Virus record (IMG/VR): IMGVR_UViG_3300022929_002751
Location: 1-35,102 of that record
Reading direction: 5' to 3' (one strand)
DNA: 35,102 bases
Source of the DNA: a virus
The translations under genes and the position numbers were made by a program. A model generated the notes under the pieces. That model had not been told where the DNA came from. It worked only from the letters and a program-made list of their open reading frames with translations, and did no database searches. The stretch's first letter is position 1. Every line of letters begins with the position of its first letter. Positions 21,205 through 29,314 of this stretch are shown piece after piece.

Positions 21205-23514
21205 ATGATTCAAGTTACCAAACGCGATGGACGCAAAGAAACTCTCGATATTGAAAAATTACACAAAGTTGTTTTTCACGCATGTAATGATATTACAGGA
21301 GTTAGTCCAAGTGAGGTAGAAATCAAAAGTCAAATCCAATTTTTCAATGGTATGAAAAGTAGTGAGATCCAAGAGACTCTTATCAAAGCAGCAGCAGATC
21401 TTATCAGTGAAGAAACACCAAACTATCAATATGTTGGCGGTAGACTAATTAACTATCATCTACGCAAAGAAGTGTATGGTGGCTATGATCCGTGTCACAT
21501 TAAAGAACTTGTAGAGCGTAACATTGAACTTGGTTTCTATGATCCAGAACTTATTAATTATTATGACGACGACGAATGGGAAAAGATTAACAATTTTATT
21601 AAACACGAGCGTGATGAGAATCTAACCTATGTTGCTATGGAACAACTTCGTGGTAAGTATCTTGTACAAAATAGAGTTACAGGACATATATTTGAAACAC
21701 CGCAAATGTGCTATGCTTTGATAGCGGCTGTACTGTTCGCAGACTATGACAAAGAAACTAGACTTAAATGGGTAAAAGAGTATTATGACGCAGTTAGTCT
21801 ACATGATATTAGCTTACCTACTCCTGTTATGGCTGGCGTTCGCACGCCACAACGTCAGTTTAGTTCTTGCGTCCTTATCGAATCTGATGATAGTCTTGAT
21901 AGTATCAATGCTACTACTAGCAGTATTGTTAAGTATGTAAGTCAAAAAGCAGGCATTGGCATCGGCGGCGGTAAGATCCGTGCTATTGGTTCACCAGTGC
22001 GTAAAGGCGATGCTTATCACACAGGCATTATTCCATTTTATAAAATGTTTCAGTCGGCAGTAAAGTCATGTAGTCAAGGTGGTGTGCGTGGCGGAGCAGC
22101 AACTATCTACTATCCAATTTGGCATTTAGAAGCAGAAGAAATGCTAGTGCTAAAGAACAACAAAGGCACAGAAGAAAACCGTGTGCGTCATATGGACTAT
22201 GGTGTACAGTTCAACAAACTAATGTATGAAAGACTTATTACAGGCGGCGATATAACTCTTTTCTCGCCTAGTGATGTACCTGGCTTGTACGATGCTTTCT
22301 TTGCGGACCAAGATAAGTTCCGTGAGCTATATGAAACAGCAGAACGCAACACAAGACTAAGAAAGAAAACAGTAAAGGCAAGCGATTTGTTTAGTGCTTT
22401 CATGGAAGAGCGTAAGAACACAGGACGTATCTACTTACAGAATGTAGACAATGCTAACGAGCATGGTAGTTTCTTACCAGAGATAGCGCCTATTAGACAA
22501 TCAAATTTGTGTGCTGAAATTGATTTACCAACAAAACCGTTGTCGTCGTTTGATGATCCAGAAGGTGAAATTAGTTTGTGTACATTGAGCGCAATCAACT
22601 GGGGCAACATTAAACAAGTAAGTGACTTTGAAAGAGTGTGCCGTTTGGCAGTGCGTGGACTAGATGCTTTGTTAAGCTACCAAAACTATCCTGTCATAGC
22701 AGCACAACTCAGCACAGAAAAACGCCGTCCGTTAGGTGTTGGTATTATCAACTTTGCCTACTGGTTAGCAAAGAACAATCTTGACTACCAAAACATAGAC
22801 AGTGACGGATTGGCATTAGTAGACGAGTTCGCTGAAGCATGGAGTTTCTATCTAATCAAAGCAAGTGCTGACTTAGCAACAGAACAAGGTGCGCCAAGTG
22901 GTAACATGGAAACAAAGTATGGACATGGCATTACACCTAACCAAACATATAAAAAAGATGTAGACGAACTAGTTAAACATCAAGAACGTATGGACTGGAA
23001 AGGATTGCGCAAGCAATTAAAAGAAACAGGTATTCGCAACAGTACACTAATGGCACTTATGCCAAGTGAAACATCAGCACAAATAGCAAATGCCACAAAT
23101 GGTATTGAACCGCCTAGAGCCTACATTAGTGTAAAACAATCAAAGCATGGTGTTCTCAAGCAAGTAGTACCAGAGTATAAACGCCTAAAGAACAAGTACG
23201 ATTTGCTATGGGACCAACAGTCACCAGAAGGTTATCTAAAGATAATGAGTGTGCTACAGAAATACATTGATCAAGGTATTAGTGTAAACACAAGCTACAA
23301 TCCACAGTTTTATGACGATGAAAAGATTCCAATGAGTACGATGCTACAGCACATGTTGATGTTTTATAAATACGGTGGGAAGCAATTGTATTATTTCAAC
23401 ACACATGACGGACAGGGAGAACTTGATGTTAGTAAGATGATGTCAAAAGAATCATTGCCTGAATTAGAATCAACAGTTGAAGATGATGAATATTGCGAAA
23501 CTTGCGTAATCTAG
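21205..23514 (+). CDS. nrdA: Ribonucleotide reductase class Ia, alpha subunit
   Basis: A 769-residue enzyme that reduces ribonucleotides to deoxyribonucleotides. Visible: N-terminal ATP-cone (VTKRDGRKETLDIEKLHKVV), FSSCVLIE with the redox Cys, NLCAEIDLP with the radical Cys, EISLCTLSAINWG with the second redox Cys, QLYYFNTHDG with the Tyr-Tyr radical relay, and C-terminal ETCVI with the CxxC shuttle. All key residues are present and the length is full. The nrdB and glutaredoxin genes follow directly, a complete reductase set. Confidence 0.95.
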   Translation: MIQVTKRDGRKETLDIEKLHKVVFHACNDITGVSPSEVEIKSQIQFFNGMKSSEIQETLIKAAADLISEETPNYQYVGGRLINYHLRKEVYGGYDPCHIKELVERNIELGFYDPELINYYDDDEWEKINNFIKHERDENLTYVAMEQLRGKYLVQNRVTGHIFETPQMCYALIAAVLFADYDKETRLKWVKEYYDAVSLHDISLPTPVMAGVRTPQRQFSSCVLIESDDSLDSINATTSSIVKYVSQKAGIGIGGGKIRAIGSPVRKGDAYHTGIIPFYKMFQSAVKSCSQGGVRGGAATIYYPIWHLEAEEMLVLKNNKGTEENRVRHMDYGVQFNKLMYERLITGGDITLFSPSDVPGLYDAFFADQDKFRELYETAERNTRLRKKTVKASDLFSAFMEERKNTGRIYLQNVDNANEHGSFLPEIAPIRQSNLCAEIDLPTKPLSSFDDPEGEISLCTLSAINWGNIKQVSDFERVCRLAVRGLDALLSYQNYPVIAAQLSTEKRRPLGVGIINFAYWLAKNNLDYQNIDSDGLALVDEFAEAWSFYLIKASADLATEQGAPSGNMETKYGHGITPNQTYKKDVDELVKHQERMDWKGLRKQLKETGIRNSTLMALMPSETSAQIANATNGIEPPRAYISVKQSKHGVLKQVVPEYKRLKNKYDLLWDQQSPEGYLKIMSVLQKYIDQGISVNTSYNPQFYDDEKIPMSTMLQHMLMFYKYGGKQLYYFNTHDGQGELDVSKMMSKESLPELESTVEDDEYCETCVI

Positions 23515-23543
23515 TTGACAACTAGAATAAATTATGCTACAAA
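23515..23543 (+). promoter_or_regulatory. Sigma70 promoter TTGACA-17-TACAAA ahead of nrdB
   Basis: Starts at the nrdA stop; the leader then carries AAAGGA before the nrdB ATG. Confidence 0.65.
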
Positions 23544-23562
23544 TATAAAAAAGGATACACAC

Positions 23563-24690
23563 ATGAGCGTTTTTGATACAACGAACAAAACTGATCACAC
23601 CAAAGTTCTAGCGTTTCTAGATCCATCGGGCGGTCCAACTATTCAACGTTATGATACGTTGAAATACAAAACATTTGATAGCCTAACAGACAAACAGCTA
23701 GGATTCTTTTGGCGTCCAGAAGAAGTTGATATCTATAAAGATGCTAAAGACTTTAAAGCTCTCACCGAACATGAGCAGCATATCTTTACAAGTAACTTAA
23801 AACGTCAAATTTTATTAGATAGTGTACAAGGTCGTGCTCCAGTTGAAGCATTTGCTCCAATTGTATCCTTACCGGAGTTAGAAAACTGGATCCAAACATG
23901 GACCTTTAGTGAAACAATTCACTCACGTAGCTACACACATATTATCCGTAACGTCTACAGCAACCCAAGCAAAGTGTTTGACGAGCTTATGGACATTGAA
24001 GAAATTGTAGACTGTGCTGGAGACATTTCAAAGTATTACGATGACTTGATTGAACAAAGCATGTGGTACAACTTGCTGGGTGAAGGTACCCACACAGTCA
24101 ATGGCAAAAAGAAAACAGTTGATTTATATGAACTAAAGAAAAACTTGTGGCTTACATTAATGAGCGTAAATATTCTTGAAGGTGTTCGTTTCTATGTGTC
24201 ATTTGCGTGTAGTTGGGCGTTTGCTGAACTGAAGAAGATGGAAGGTAACGCTAAGATTATCAAGCTGATCGCCCGTGATGAAAACTTACACTTGGCAAGT
24301 ACACAGATGCTTTTAAAAGTACTAAAAACAGATGATCCAGACTATGCTAAAATTGCTGAAGAAACAGAAGAAGAATGTATTCAAATGTTTGTTGACGCCG
24401 TTGATCAAGAAAAGGCATGGGCAGAATATTTGTTTAAAGATGGTAGTATGATTGGGTTGAATACAGAGTTGCTAGGACAGTATATTGAGTTTATTTGTAC
24501 TCGTAGAATGAGCAATGTAAATTTAAAAAGTCCATACAACCAAAAAACAAATCCTTTGCCGTGGACACAGAAATGGATCAGTGGCGCAGATGTTCAAGTG
24601 GCGCCACAAGAAACAGAAATTACAAGTTACGTGTCAGGGGGTACAAAACAAGATGTGGGCCAAGATACATTCAAAGGCTTCAGCCTATGA
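23563..24690 (+). CDS. nrdB: Ribonucleotide reductase class Ia, beta subunit
   Basis: A 375-residue diiron protein. Start at 23563 (AAAGGA upstream) rather than 23515, which falls in the promoter. Iron ligands and radical Tyr are conserved: Asp in ILLDSVQGRAP, SETIHSRSYTHI (Glu, His and the radical Tyr), LEGVRFYVSF (Glu) and ARDENLHL (Glu, His). The C-terminus is Phe-rich (DTFKGFSL), as for NrdA docking. Its own sigma70 promoter suggests early expression. The stop overlaps the glutaredoxin ATG. Confidence 0.95.
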   Translation: MSVFDTTNKTDHTKVLAFLDPSGGPTIQRYDTLKYKTFDSLTDKQLGFFWRPEEVDIYKDAKDFKALTEHEQHIFTSNLKRQILLDSVQGRAPVEAFAPIVSLPELENWIQTWTFSETIHSRSYTHIIRNVYSNPSKVFDELMDIEEIVDCAGDISKYYDDLIEQSMWYNLLGEGTHTVNGKKKTVDLYELKKNLWLTLMSVNILEGVRFYVSFACSWAFAELKKMEGNAKIIKLIARDENLHLASTQMLLKVLKTDDPDYAKIAEETEEECIQMFVDAVDQEKAWAEYLFKDGSMIGLNTELLGQYIEFICTRRMSNVNLKSPYNQKTNPLPWTQKWISGADVQVAPQETEITSYVSGGTKQDVGQDTFKGFSL

Positions 24691-24938
24691 TAGAGATATG
24701 GGGTAAGGACAATTGTATATATTGTACTAGAGCAAAAGCTCTATGTGAGACACGAGGCTATACATTTACCTACAAAATGTTAGGAACAGATTTCATGCGT
24801 GAAGAAGTTCTTGAAGAATTTCCAGGAGCAAGAACCTTTCCACAAATTAAAGTAGGTGGTAGGGCTGTTGGTTCTTATAATGACTTCGTAAAATATTTAG
24901 AAGATACAGGATACAATGGAACTGGGCATAGTCTTTGA
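24687..24938 (+). CDS. Glutaredoxin
   Basis: An 83-residue thioredoxin-fold protein with the redox motif NCIYCTRAKALCE near residue 10, cis-Pro in RTFPQIKVGG and the terminal GSYNDFVKYLE. It would re-reduce NrdA at the expense of glutathione. ATG overlaps the nrdB stop (ATGA). The CxxC is CIYC, close to T4 NrdC-like and NrdH-like types. Length and motif fit glutaredoxin best. Confidence 0.9.
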   Translation: MIEIWGKDNCIYCTRAKALCETRGYTFTYKMLGTDFMREEVLEEFPGARTFPQIKVGGRAVGSYNDFVKYLEDTGYNGTGHSL

Positions 24939-25600
24939 GTTTTATATTTCATAGTACTGAACAAGACGGCGTTTTGTTTTACTTTCATAAGTGCGGAACT
25001 ACAAATATTACTACACCAATGCCTGATAGATCAGTCTATAACTTAATTGGATCTAGTGTTTACACAATGAAAGGTCAAACTGCCTACGAACACTACGCCA
25101 TGCGCTATGTAAATTTTGATCAAAAGAAATATGTGCTGGTAAGGCATCCTATGGAAAAGTTTATAAGTGGTTACCATCATTATCTATCGCTAATTAAATC
25201 TAATCTTGATAACAAAAAAGAATGGATGTCAAAACTTTTAAATAAGAAATTTGGAGAATATGATATTAATTTACATTGTGAGGCAGTCCGTAAACTGTCT
25301 GTATTAAATGAAACTTATGATCATGATTACGGCCATCATTGCTTAGACTTTTATCTACATTGTGTAGAGGATATGGGAGACCATATAACAGACGACATGG
25401 AAGTAATTAGACTAGGTGGCAATTACGAACAACTTAAAAATACATCGTTGTATGAATTATTAGAAGGTAAACATAAAAATCAGACGCAATCACATATCAA
25501 GGAATCAGCTCCTTTGAATTGGACACCTGAAAGTTATAATTATATTACTAAGAAGTATAAGAAAACTATGAAAAGACTAGGATACAAATATGATCATTGA
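24935..25600 (+). CDS. Sulfotransferase-like protein
   Basis: A 221-residue protein with TTG start in a TTGA overlap with glutaredoxin. Features: FYFHKCGTTNI near residue 20, a 5'-phosphosulfate-loop-like K-x-G-T-T; YVLVRHPMEKFISGYHHYL near residue 65, the 3'-phosphate loop RHP--R/K--S-Y; and C-terminal SYNYITKKYKKTM. These are family-2 sulfotransferase features (PAPS-dependent). It may sulfate a glycan or protein of host or virion. No signal or membrane helix is present. Substrate unknown. Confidence 0.7.
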   Translation: MSFIFHSTEQDGVLFYFHKCGTTNITTPMPDRSVYNLIGSSVYTMKGQTAYEHYAMRYVNFDQKKYVLVRHPMEKFISGYHHYLSLIKSNLDNKKEWMSKLLNKKFGEYDINLHCEAVRKLSVLNETYDHDYGHHCLDFYLHCVEDMGDHITDDMEVIRLGGNYEQLKNTSLYELLEGKHKNQTQSHIKESAPLNWTPESYNYITKKYKKTMKRLGYKYDH

Positions 25601-25880
25601 AACACCATACAAAGCAAACGATACTGTTACTATCAAAACTACAGGAGGCGATGAAATTGTTGCCCGGTTTGTAGAGGAAAATGATAAATCAGTTACAGTA
25701 TCAAAACCCTTAGCATTAATGGCAACACAACAAGGCATGGGACTTGCTCCTTATGCGTTTACCATTCCACAGGATAGCAAAGTACACATAAATAAAAGTG
25801 CTGTTGTATTCATTTGTAAAACTGATCCCGAAATGGGCAAACAATATATGACAAGCACCACAGGAATTCAAATGGCTTAG
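25590..25880 (+). CDS. Hypothetical beta-barrel-like protein, 96 aa
   Basis: A 96-residue protein beginning inside the end of the sulfotransferase gene. Segments VTIKTTGGDEIVARFVEEND and SVTVSKPLALM look like an Sm/OB-like small barrel. Similar short proteins occur in marine T4-like phages beside the PAAR gene. Function unknown. Confidence 0.6.
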   Translation: MIIETPYKANDTVTIKTTGGDEIVARFVEENDKSVTVSKPLALMATQQGMGLAPYAFTIPQDSKVHINKSAVVFICKTDPEMGKQYMTSTTGIQMA

Positions 25881-25888
25881 GGGTTTTA

Positions 25889-26239
25889 ATGGGCGGCAAG
25901 GTTGCTAGAAAAACAGATACTACTACAACAGGACATAGTTGTGACACTACAACTACCCTTAACAATGGTCAAGGTAGTGTGTTTGCGGAAAACCAACTTG
26001 TAGCAAGAATCGGCGACCCTACGGTATCACATGATGTTCCAACAGTAATTCAAACAGGAACGGACGAAGACGGCAATCCAACTTTTTCAACAGTGTGTCT
26101 GCCTCATACAGGATCAGTAACAACAGGCAATGGAACTGTTTATGCTGTTGGCAAACTCATTACATTCCTAGGTGAAACTGTTTCTTGTAGCAGCGGATCA
26201 ATTACAAGTTCAGCAAACACAGTTTACGTAGAAAATTAA
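25889..26239 (+). CDS. PAAR-motif spike-tip protein (gp5.4-like)
   Basis: A 116-residue protein: GGKVARKTDTTTTGHSCD at the N-terminus, VFAENQLVARIGDPTVSHD in the middle and VYAVGKLITFLGETVSCSSG near the end, the repeated PAAR elements. His and Cys could bind zinc at the sharp tip of the central tail spike. It fits a contractile-tailed phage. Length is in the normal range. Ribosome site GGGG is 7 bases before the ATG. Confidence 0.85.
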   Translation: MGGKVARKTDTTTTGHSCDTTTTLNNGQGSVFAENQLVARIGDPTVSHDVPTVIQTGTDEDGNPTFSTVCLPHTGSVTTGNGTVYAVGKLITFLGETVSCSSGSITSSANTVYVEN

Positions 26240-26243
26240 TCAC

Positions 26244-26271
26244 TTGACATTATCCATACTTGTGTTATAAT
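26244..26271 (+). promoter_or_regulatory. Sigma70 promoter TTGACA-16-TATAAT
   Basis: Near-consensus promoter in the gap between the PAAR gene and the HAD nucleotidase; leader of about 25 bases with AGAGAGG. Confidence 0.85.
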
Positions 26272-26303
26272 GAAGCACAACTTAGGCAATTAGAGAGGCA
26301 TTT

Positions 26304-26810
26304 ATGAAAATTTATTTAGATATGGACGGCGTTATAGCTGACTTCTTTGGAGGACTACAGAACTACTATGGTGTAGATCATTGGAAGAACTTACCAGATA
26401 AAGAAGAAAGCATTTGGGCACTAAAATACACAAACTTCTTTGATACACTTGAACCATTTCCAACAAGTGCTAGGCTTGTTAACACAGTAAGAGAACTTGC
26501 TGGTGATAATTATGGCATTTGTTCTAGTCCGTTGCGTGGAGATAAGGACAATAGTAGTTACTGGAAGCGTGTATGGTTAACAAGACATAACTTTTTGCCA
26601 AGCCGTGTGCCAAACATTATCTTTACTGGATACAAACCAAAGTATGCTATTGAAGATATTACTGGTATGCCCAACATTCTAGTTGATGATAAACCTAGCA
26701 ATATTGATAGTTGGAAGGCAAAGGGTGGTATTGGTATTAGATATCAAGCTAACGAAGATAGTGTTGATGATCTAATTGAGAACTTAAGAACTTTATACGT
26801 AGGTGATTAG
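26304..26810 (+). CDS. HAD-family 5'(3')-nucleotidase-like
   Basis: A 168-residue haloacid dehalogenase-fold phosphatase. Motif I is IYLDMDGVIADFF at residue 3 (nucleophile Asp and acid Asp), motif II CSSPLRG, and motif IV ILVDDKPSNID. The small size and DMDGVIAD form fit deoxynucleotidases such as NT5C. It could dephosphorylate nucleotides, acting with the reductase and salvage genes. It has a strong promoter of its own. The next gene's GTG overlaps its stop. Confidence 0.8.
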   Translation: MKIYLDMDGVIADFFGGLQNYYGVDHWKNLPDKEESIWALKYTNFFDTLEPFPTSARLVNTVRELAGDNYGICSSPLRGDKDNSSYWKRVWLTRHNFLPSRVPNIIFTGYKPKYAIEDITGMPNILVDDKPSNIDSWKAKGGIGIRYQANEDSVDDLIENLRTLYVGD

Positions 26811-26992
26811 TGGAACAAAAAAACTTGCACGAACAGATAGTTCTTGCTTTTGACATTTATATGAAAGAAAGTGAGAAGTTTGAAAGCGGAGTAAAAGCCT
26901 CTGCTGTTCGTGCTCGCCAAGCCTTATTTGAAATGAAAGATCTGCTTGTACTTCGAAGAAAAGAAATACAAGAAAAGAAAAGAGAAATGTAA
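26810..26992 (+). CDS. Histone H1/Hc1-like basic protein
   Basis: A 60-residue helical protein with GTG start. The pattern EKFESGVKASAVRARQALFEMKDLL, then RRKEIQEKKREM resembles the phage H1/Hc1-like family (basic, Ala-rich, conserved RARxAL). It may bind DNA or act as a coiled dimer. Assignment rests on this block only. It overlaps the nucleotidase stop by one base. Confidence 0.6.
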   Translation: MEQKNLHEQIVLAFDIYMKESEKFESGVKASAVRARQALFEMKDLLVLRRKEIQEKKREM

Positions 26993-26998
26993 TAAATA
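26991..26998 (+). promoter_or_regulatory. Late promoter AATAAATA
   Basis: Overlaps the preceding stop, 17 bases before the ATG at 27016. Confidence 0.55.
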
Positions 26999-27015
26999 CA
27001 GTAGAGGATAATAAA

Positions 27016-27279
27016 ATGGAAACACTTTCAGATTTAAGAAAATATATTTTGTCAAACTACGGTATTCAACCGCATGTGTCTAATGATGATGAATTAACGT
27101 ACAGAGCAATAACCTTTTCACGTAAAGTTACACCAGGTGTTGGTTTCCATGATCCTGGAGACATGTGGGCAGTTAGACGCCACGGCAAAACAGAAGATTT
27201 TATGAGAACAGAAGAATTAGAAAAAGCAGTAGATGCGGGCGGCAGCCTTTTGTACTGGTTTTTTCCTGAAGGCTCTTAA
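27016..27279 (+). CDS. Hypothetical protein, 87 aa
   Basis: A soluble 87-residue protein with AGGATAA before the ATG. Segments LRKYILSNYGI and GVGFHDPGDMWAVRRHGK then LLYWFFPEG suggest a small compact fold. No motif recognised. Sits in a group of small genes preceding the tmRNA. Confidence 0.6.
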   Translation: METLSDLRKYILSNYGIQPHVSNDDELTYRAITFSRKVTPGVGFHDPGDMWAVRRHGKTEDFMRTEELEKAVDAGGSLLYWFFPEGS

Positions 27280-27309
27280 TTCAGTGTTAGCGCTCTATTG
27301 TAACATTTT

Positions 27310-27317
27310 TGTAAATA
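27310..27317 (+). promoter_or_regulatory. Late promoter TGTAAATA, near-leaderless spacing
   Basis: Four bases before the ATG at 27322; +1 would fall on or beside the start codon. Confidence 0.5.
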
Positions 27318-27321
27318 CATT

Positions 27322-27528
27322 ATGTTGCGAAATGATCTCAAAGAAGAATACCGCATTTTCTACATGGTGAAAGGCCACCTCAACGCCTCCCCTGAAACAG
27401 TATTGGACAGCTATAACGGCTATTTTAAACGCCTATGGTATGATGGTGGCGATGGCGCACCCCTTTACGATTACAGTGAACAGTTCGAAGAAGCATGGAG
27501 TAAACACAATGGTCTCGAAACAATTTGA
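27322..27528 (+). CDS. Hypothetical protein, 68 aa
   Basis: A 68-residue acidic-aromatic protein (EEYRIFYMVKGHL, GYFKRLWYDGG). It has no ribosome site and a late promoter 4 bases upstream. It overlaps the next gene by 20 bases in another frame. Not recognised. Confidence 0.55.
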   Translation: MLRNDLKEEYRIFYMVKGHLNASPETVLDSYNGYFKRLWYDGGDGAPLYDYSEQFEEAWSKHNGLETI

Positions 27529-27727
27529 AGCTTTAACTGAGGACGAGCTACAGTTTATGGAAAAACTATTGGCCGAAGCATTAGGTAAAGAAATAGAGCA
27601 AGATAAAACTTGGCAAAATAAGAATGGATATTCTAGACCATTTCAAAAACAGCGCAAAATACTGAACTGTCTTAACGCAATCAAATCACAAAAAAGAGTA
27701 CAAAAGTTACGTGCTACTAAATGGTAA
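27509..27727 (+). CDS. Hypothetical protein, 72 aa
   Basis: Starts at ATG 27509 (MVSKQFEALTEDELQFMEKLL); the ORF is open to 27440 but that would overlap fully with its neighbour. Helical, with KQRKILNCLNAIKSQKRVQKL at the end, a basic helix. No motif. It ends 7 bases before the tmRNA promoter. Confidence 0.6.
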   Translation: MVSKQFEALTEDELQFMEKLLAEALGKEIEQDKTWQNKNGYSRPFQKQRKILNCLNAIKSQKRVQKLRATKW

Positions 27728-27734
27728 TTAAAGG

Positions 27735-27765
27735 TTGACAACCTTTAAATTTTATGTTATAAATA
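27735..27765 (+). promoter_or_regulatory. Fused sigma70/late promoter of the tmRNA
   Basis: TTGACA, 17-base spacer, TATAAA (27758-27763), and the same -10 reads TATAAATA, an exact T4 late promoter. So it could work before and after phage takeover of RNA polymerase. Confidence 0.75.
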
Positions 27766-27769
27766 ACCT

Positions 27770-27823
27770 GTAGGCGTTATAAAGCGTATTTGGACTCCGG
27801 GGCGGTACCGGACGCCTCCACCA
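27770..27823 (+). ncRNA. ssrA: tmRNA, acceptor piece (permuted, 5' in gene)
   Basis: The tRNA-like 3' end. CGCCTCC (27813-27819) then ACCA; a T-arm TCCGG/CCGGA with 7-base loop directly before it; and TTGGA (27790-27794) able to pair with TCCAA (27991-27995) of the coding piece. In alphaproteobacterial two-piece tmRNA the acceptor piece comes first, as here. The loop reads GGCGGTA, lacking the usual TTCRA, which is odd. The 5' end is placed by the promoter. Confidence 0.8.
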
Positions 27824-27852
27824 TAAACACATTTACTGAGTGTGTTTTTGAT
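27824..27852 (+). other. tmRNA intervening spacer with hairpin
   Basis: AAACACA / TGTGTTT inverted repeat with a 9-base loop joins the two pieces; it would be cut out after transcription. Confidence 0.65.
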
Positions 27853-28000
27853 GGGGGCGACATAGGATTCGACAGGTAGGCTAGTTTACAAAACACAAAT
27901 GCAAACGATAACTTTGCACCATCTGGATTTGCCTTAGCGGCCTAATCACAGGGGGTATGGGTTCCACCTAGCAACAGAACGGGCCTGTTTTCCAACTAAC
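27853..28000 (+). ncRNA. ssrA: tmRNA, coding piece (permuted, 3' in gene)
   Basis: Begins GGGGGCG, which pairs in 7 bp (one GU) with CGCCTCC of the acceptor piece, then has the conserved GGATTCGACAGG. The tag reading frame starts with GCA at 27901 and the region around it forms GCAAA/TTTGC. Downstream pseudoknot-like stems include ACAG/CTGT. The 3' end is approximate. It frees stalled ribosomes and tags the peptide for proteolysis. Permease gene follows with its own ribosome site, probably co-transcribed. Confidence 0.85.
27901..27945 (+). other. tmRNA tag peptide frame: ANDNFAPSGFALAA
   Basis: Fourteen codons from resume codon GCA to TAA. Ends ALAA and begins ANDN like alphaproteobacterial tags, as expected for ClpXP/ClpAP recognition. 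Confidence 0.85.
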
Positions 28001-28013
28001 AAGGGAGAAATAT

Positions 28014-29306
28014 ATGTTAGAAAAACTATTTGGGTTGTCAGCAGCAGGAACTACTGTAAGAACAGAAGTAATGGCTGGTTTAGCAACCTTTCTTACAATG
28101 GCATATATTACTGTAGTCAACCCAGCTATTCTTTCAACTGAAGGATCAGGTATGGGTTTTGGTGCTGTGTTTACAGCAACCATTATTGCCGCAGTAATTG
28201 GCACATTGATAATGGGTCTCTGGGCTAATTGGCCAGTAGCACTCGCACCAGGTATGGGACTTAATGCGTTCTTTACTTTTGGTGTTATCTTTGGTATGGG
28301 ATATACCTATCAACAGGCACTTGCCGCTGTATTTGTAGCTGGTATTGTGTTTATTGGACTTAGTGTAACACCAGCACGTAAGTATATTATTAACAGCATT
28401 CCTAAGTCTATGAAACTTGGTGTTGGCGCAGGTATTGGCCTGTTTCTTGCCATTATTGGTTTGAAAAATGCTGGCATTGTAGTTGACGATCCTGCTACAC
28501 TAGTAGGACTTGGAGACGTAACTAGTTGGCCAGTATTGCTAACAGGTTTAGGCTTTGTAATTATGGCAATCCTAGACAAGCGTAAAGTTCCAGGCGCAGT
28601 GATTCTTGGTATTCTAGCTGTATCAGCTATTGCTTGGATCACAGGTATTGCGGACCTAGGCGGAGTAGCTGGTGCTATTCCAAGTCCTGAACATGCCTTT
28701 AGTATGGACTTTAGTGCTCTATTTACAGCAGGATTTATTGGAGTTGCTTTTGCCTTTTTGTTTGTTGACTTTTTTGACACAGCAGGAACACTTACAAGTG
28801 TTGCTAACCTAACAGGAAAAGTTAATGACGATGGCGAAGTAGAGCAAATTGATCGTGCTTTACTTGCTGATTCAGTAGCAACTACAGCAGGTGCGTTAGT
28901 AGGAACATCAAACACTACTTCATACATTGAAAGTGGAGCAGGTATCAAAGAAGGTGGTAAGACAGGACTTACAGCAGTAGTTGTCGCTATCTTGTTCGGT
29001 GCTTGTTTATTCTTAGCGCCACTAGCACAAAGCATTCCAGCTTATGCTACAGCGCCAGCACTAATCTTTATTGCTACATACTTTTTACGCAACATCGCAG
29101 ATATTGACTGGGATGATGTAACTGAGTATGCTCCAGCAGTATTGGCAGCAGTGTTGATGCCACTAACATTTAGTATCGCACACGGCATTGCTATTGGCTT
29201 TGTAGCTTATGCGCTAATCAAAGCATTAAGCGGTCGTACAGACGATCTAAATGGCGGTAGCATTGCTATCGCAGCTATCAGCGTTATCTATTTTATCGCT
29301 GTATAA
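28014..29306 (+). CDS. NCS2-family (AzgA-like) purine permease
   Basis: A 430-residue membrane protein with about 12-14 helices. Signatures of the AzgA/GhxP branch: RTEVMAGLATFLTMAYI at the N-terminus, NPAIL, ALAPGMGLNAFFTF near residue 82, FFDTAGTLTSVANL near residue 255 and SGAGIKEGGKTGLTAV near residue 310. These proteins import adenine, guanine or hypoxanthine with protons. Full length for the family. GGGAG lies before the ATG. The downstream phosphoribosyltransferase would trap the base as nucleotide. I know of no common phage gene of this type. Confidence 0.88.
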   Translation: MLEKLFGLSAAGTTVRTEVMAGLATFLTMAYITVVNPAILSTEGSGMGFGAVFTATIIAAVIGTLIMGLWANWPVALAPGMGLNAFFTFGVIFGMGYTYQQALAAVFVAGIVFIGLSVTPARKYIINSIPKSMKLGVGAGIGLFLAIIGLKNAGIVVDDPATLVGLGDVTSWPVLLTGLGFVIMAILDKRKVPGAVILGILAVSAIAWITGIADLGGVAGAIPSPEHAFSMDFSALFTAGFIGVAFAFLFVDFFDTAGTLTSVANLTGKVNDDGEVEQIDRALLADSVATTAGALVGTSNTTSYIESGAGIKEGGKTGLTAVVVAILFGACLFLAPLAQSIPAYATAPALIFIATYFLRNIADIDWDDVTEYAPAVLAAVLMPLTFSIAHGIAIGFVAYALIKALSGRTDDLNGGSIAIAAISVIYFIAV

Positions 29307-29314
29307 TGATAATG

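Noticed and set aside
28310-29035. Minus-strand 241-codon ORF inside the purine permease
   Set aside because: It is Ala/Pro/Ser/Thr-rich, typical of antisense reading of membrane-protein codons; the plus-strand permease has all family motifs.
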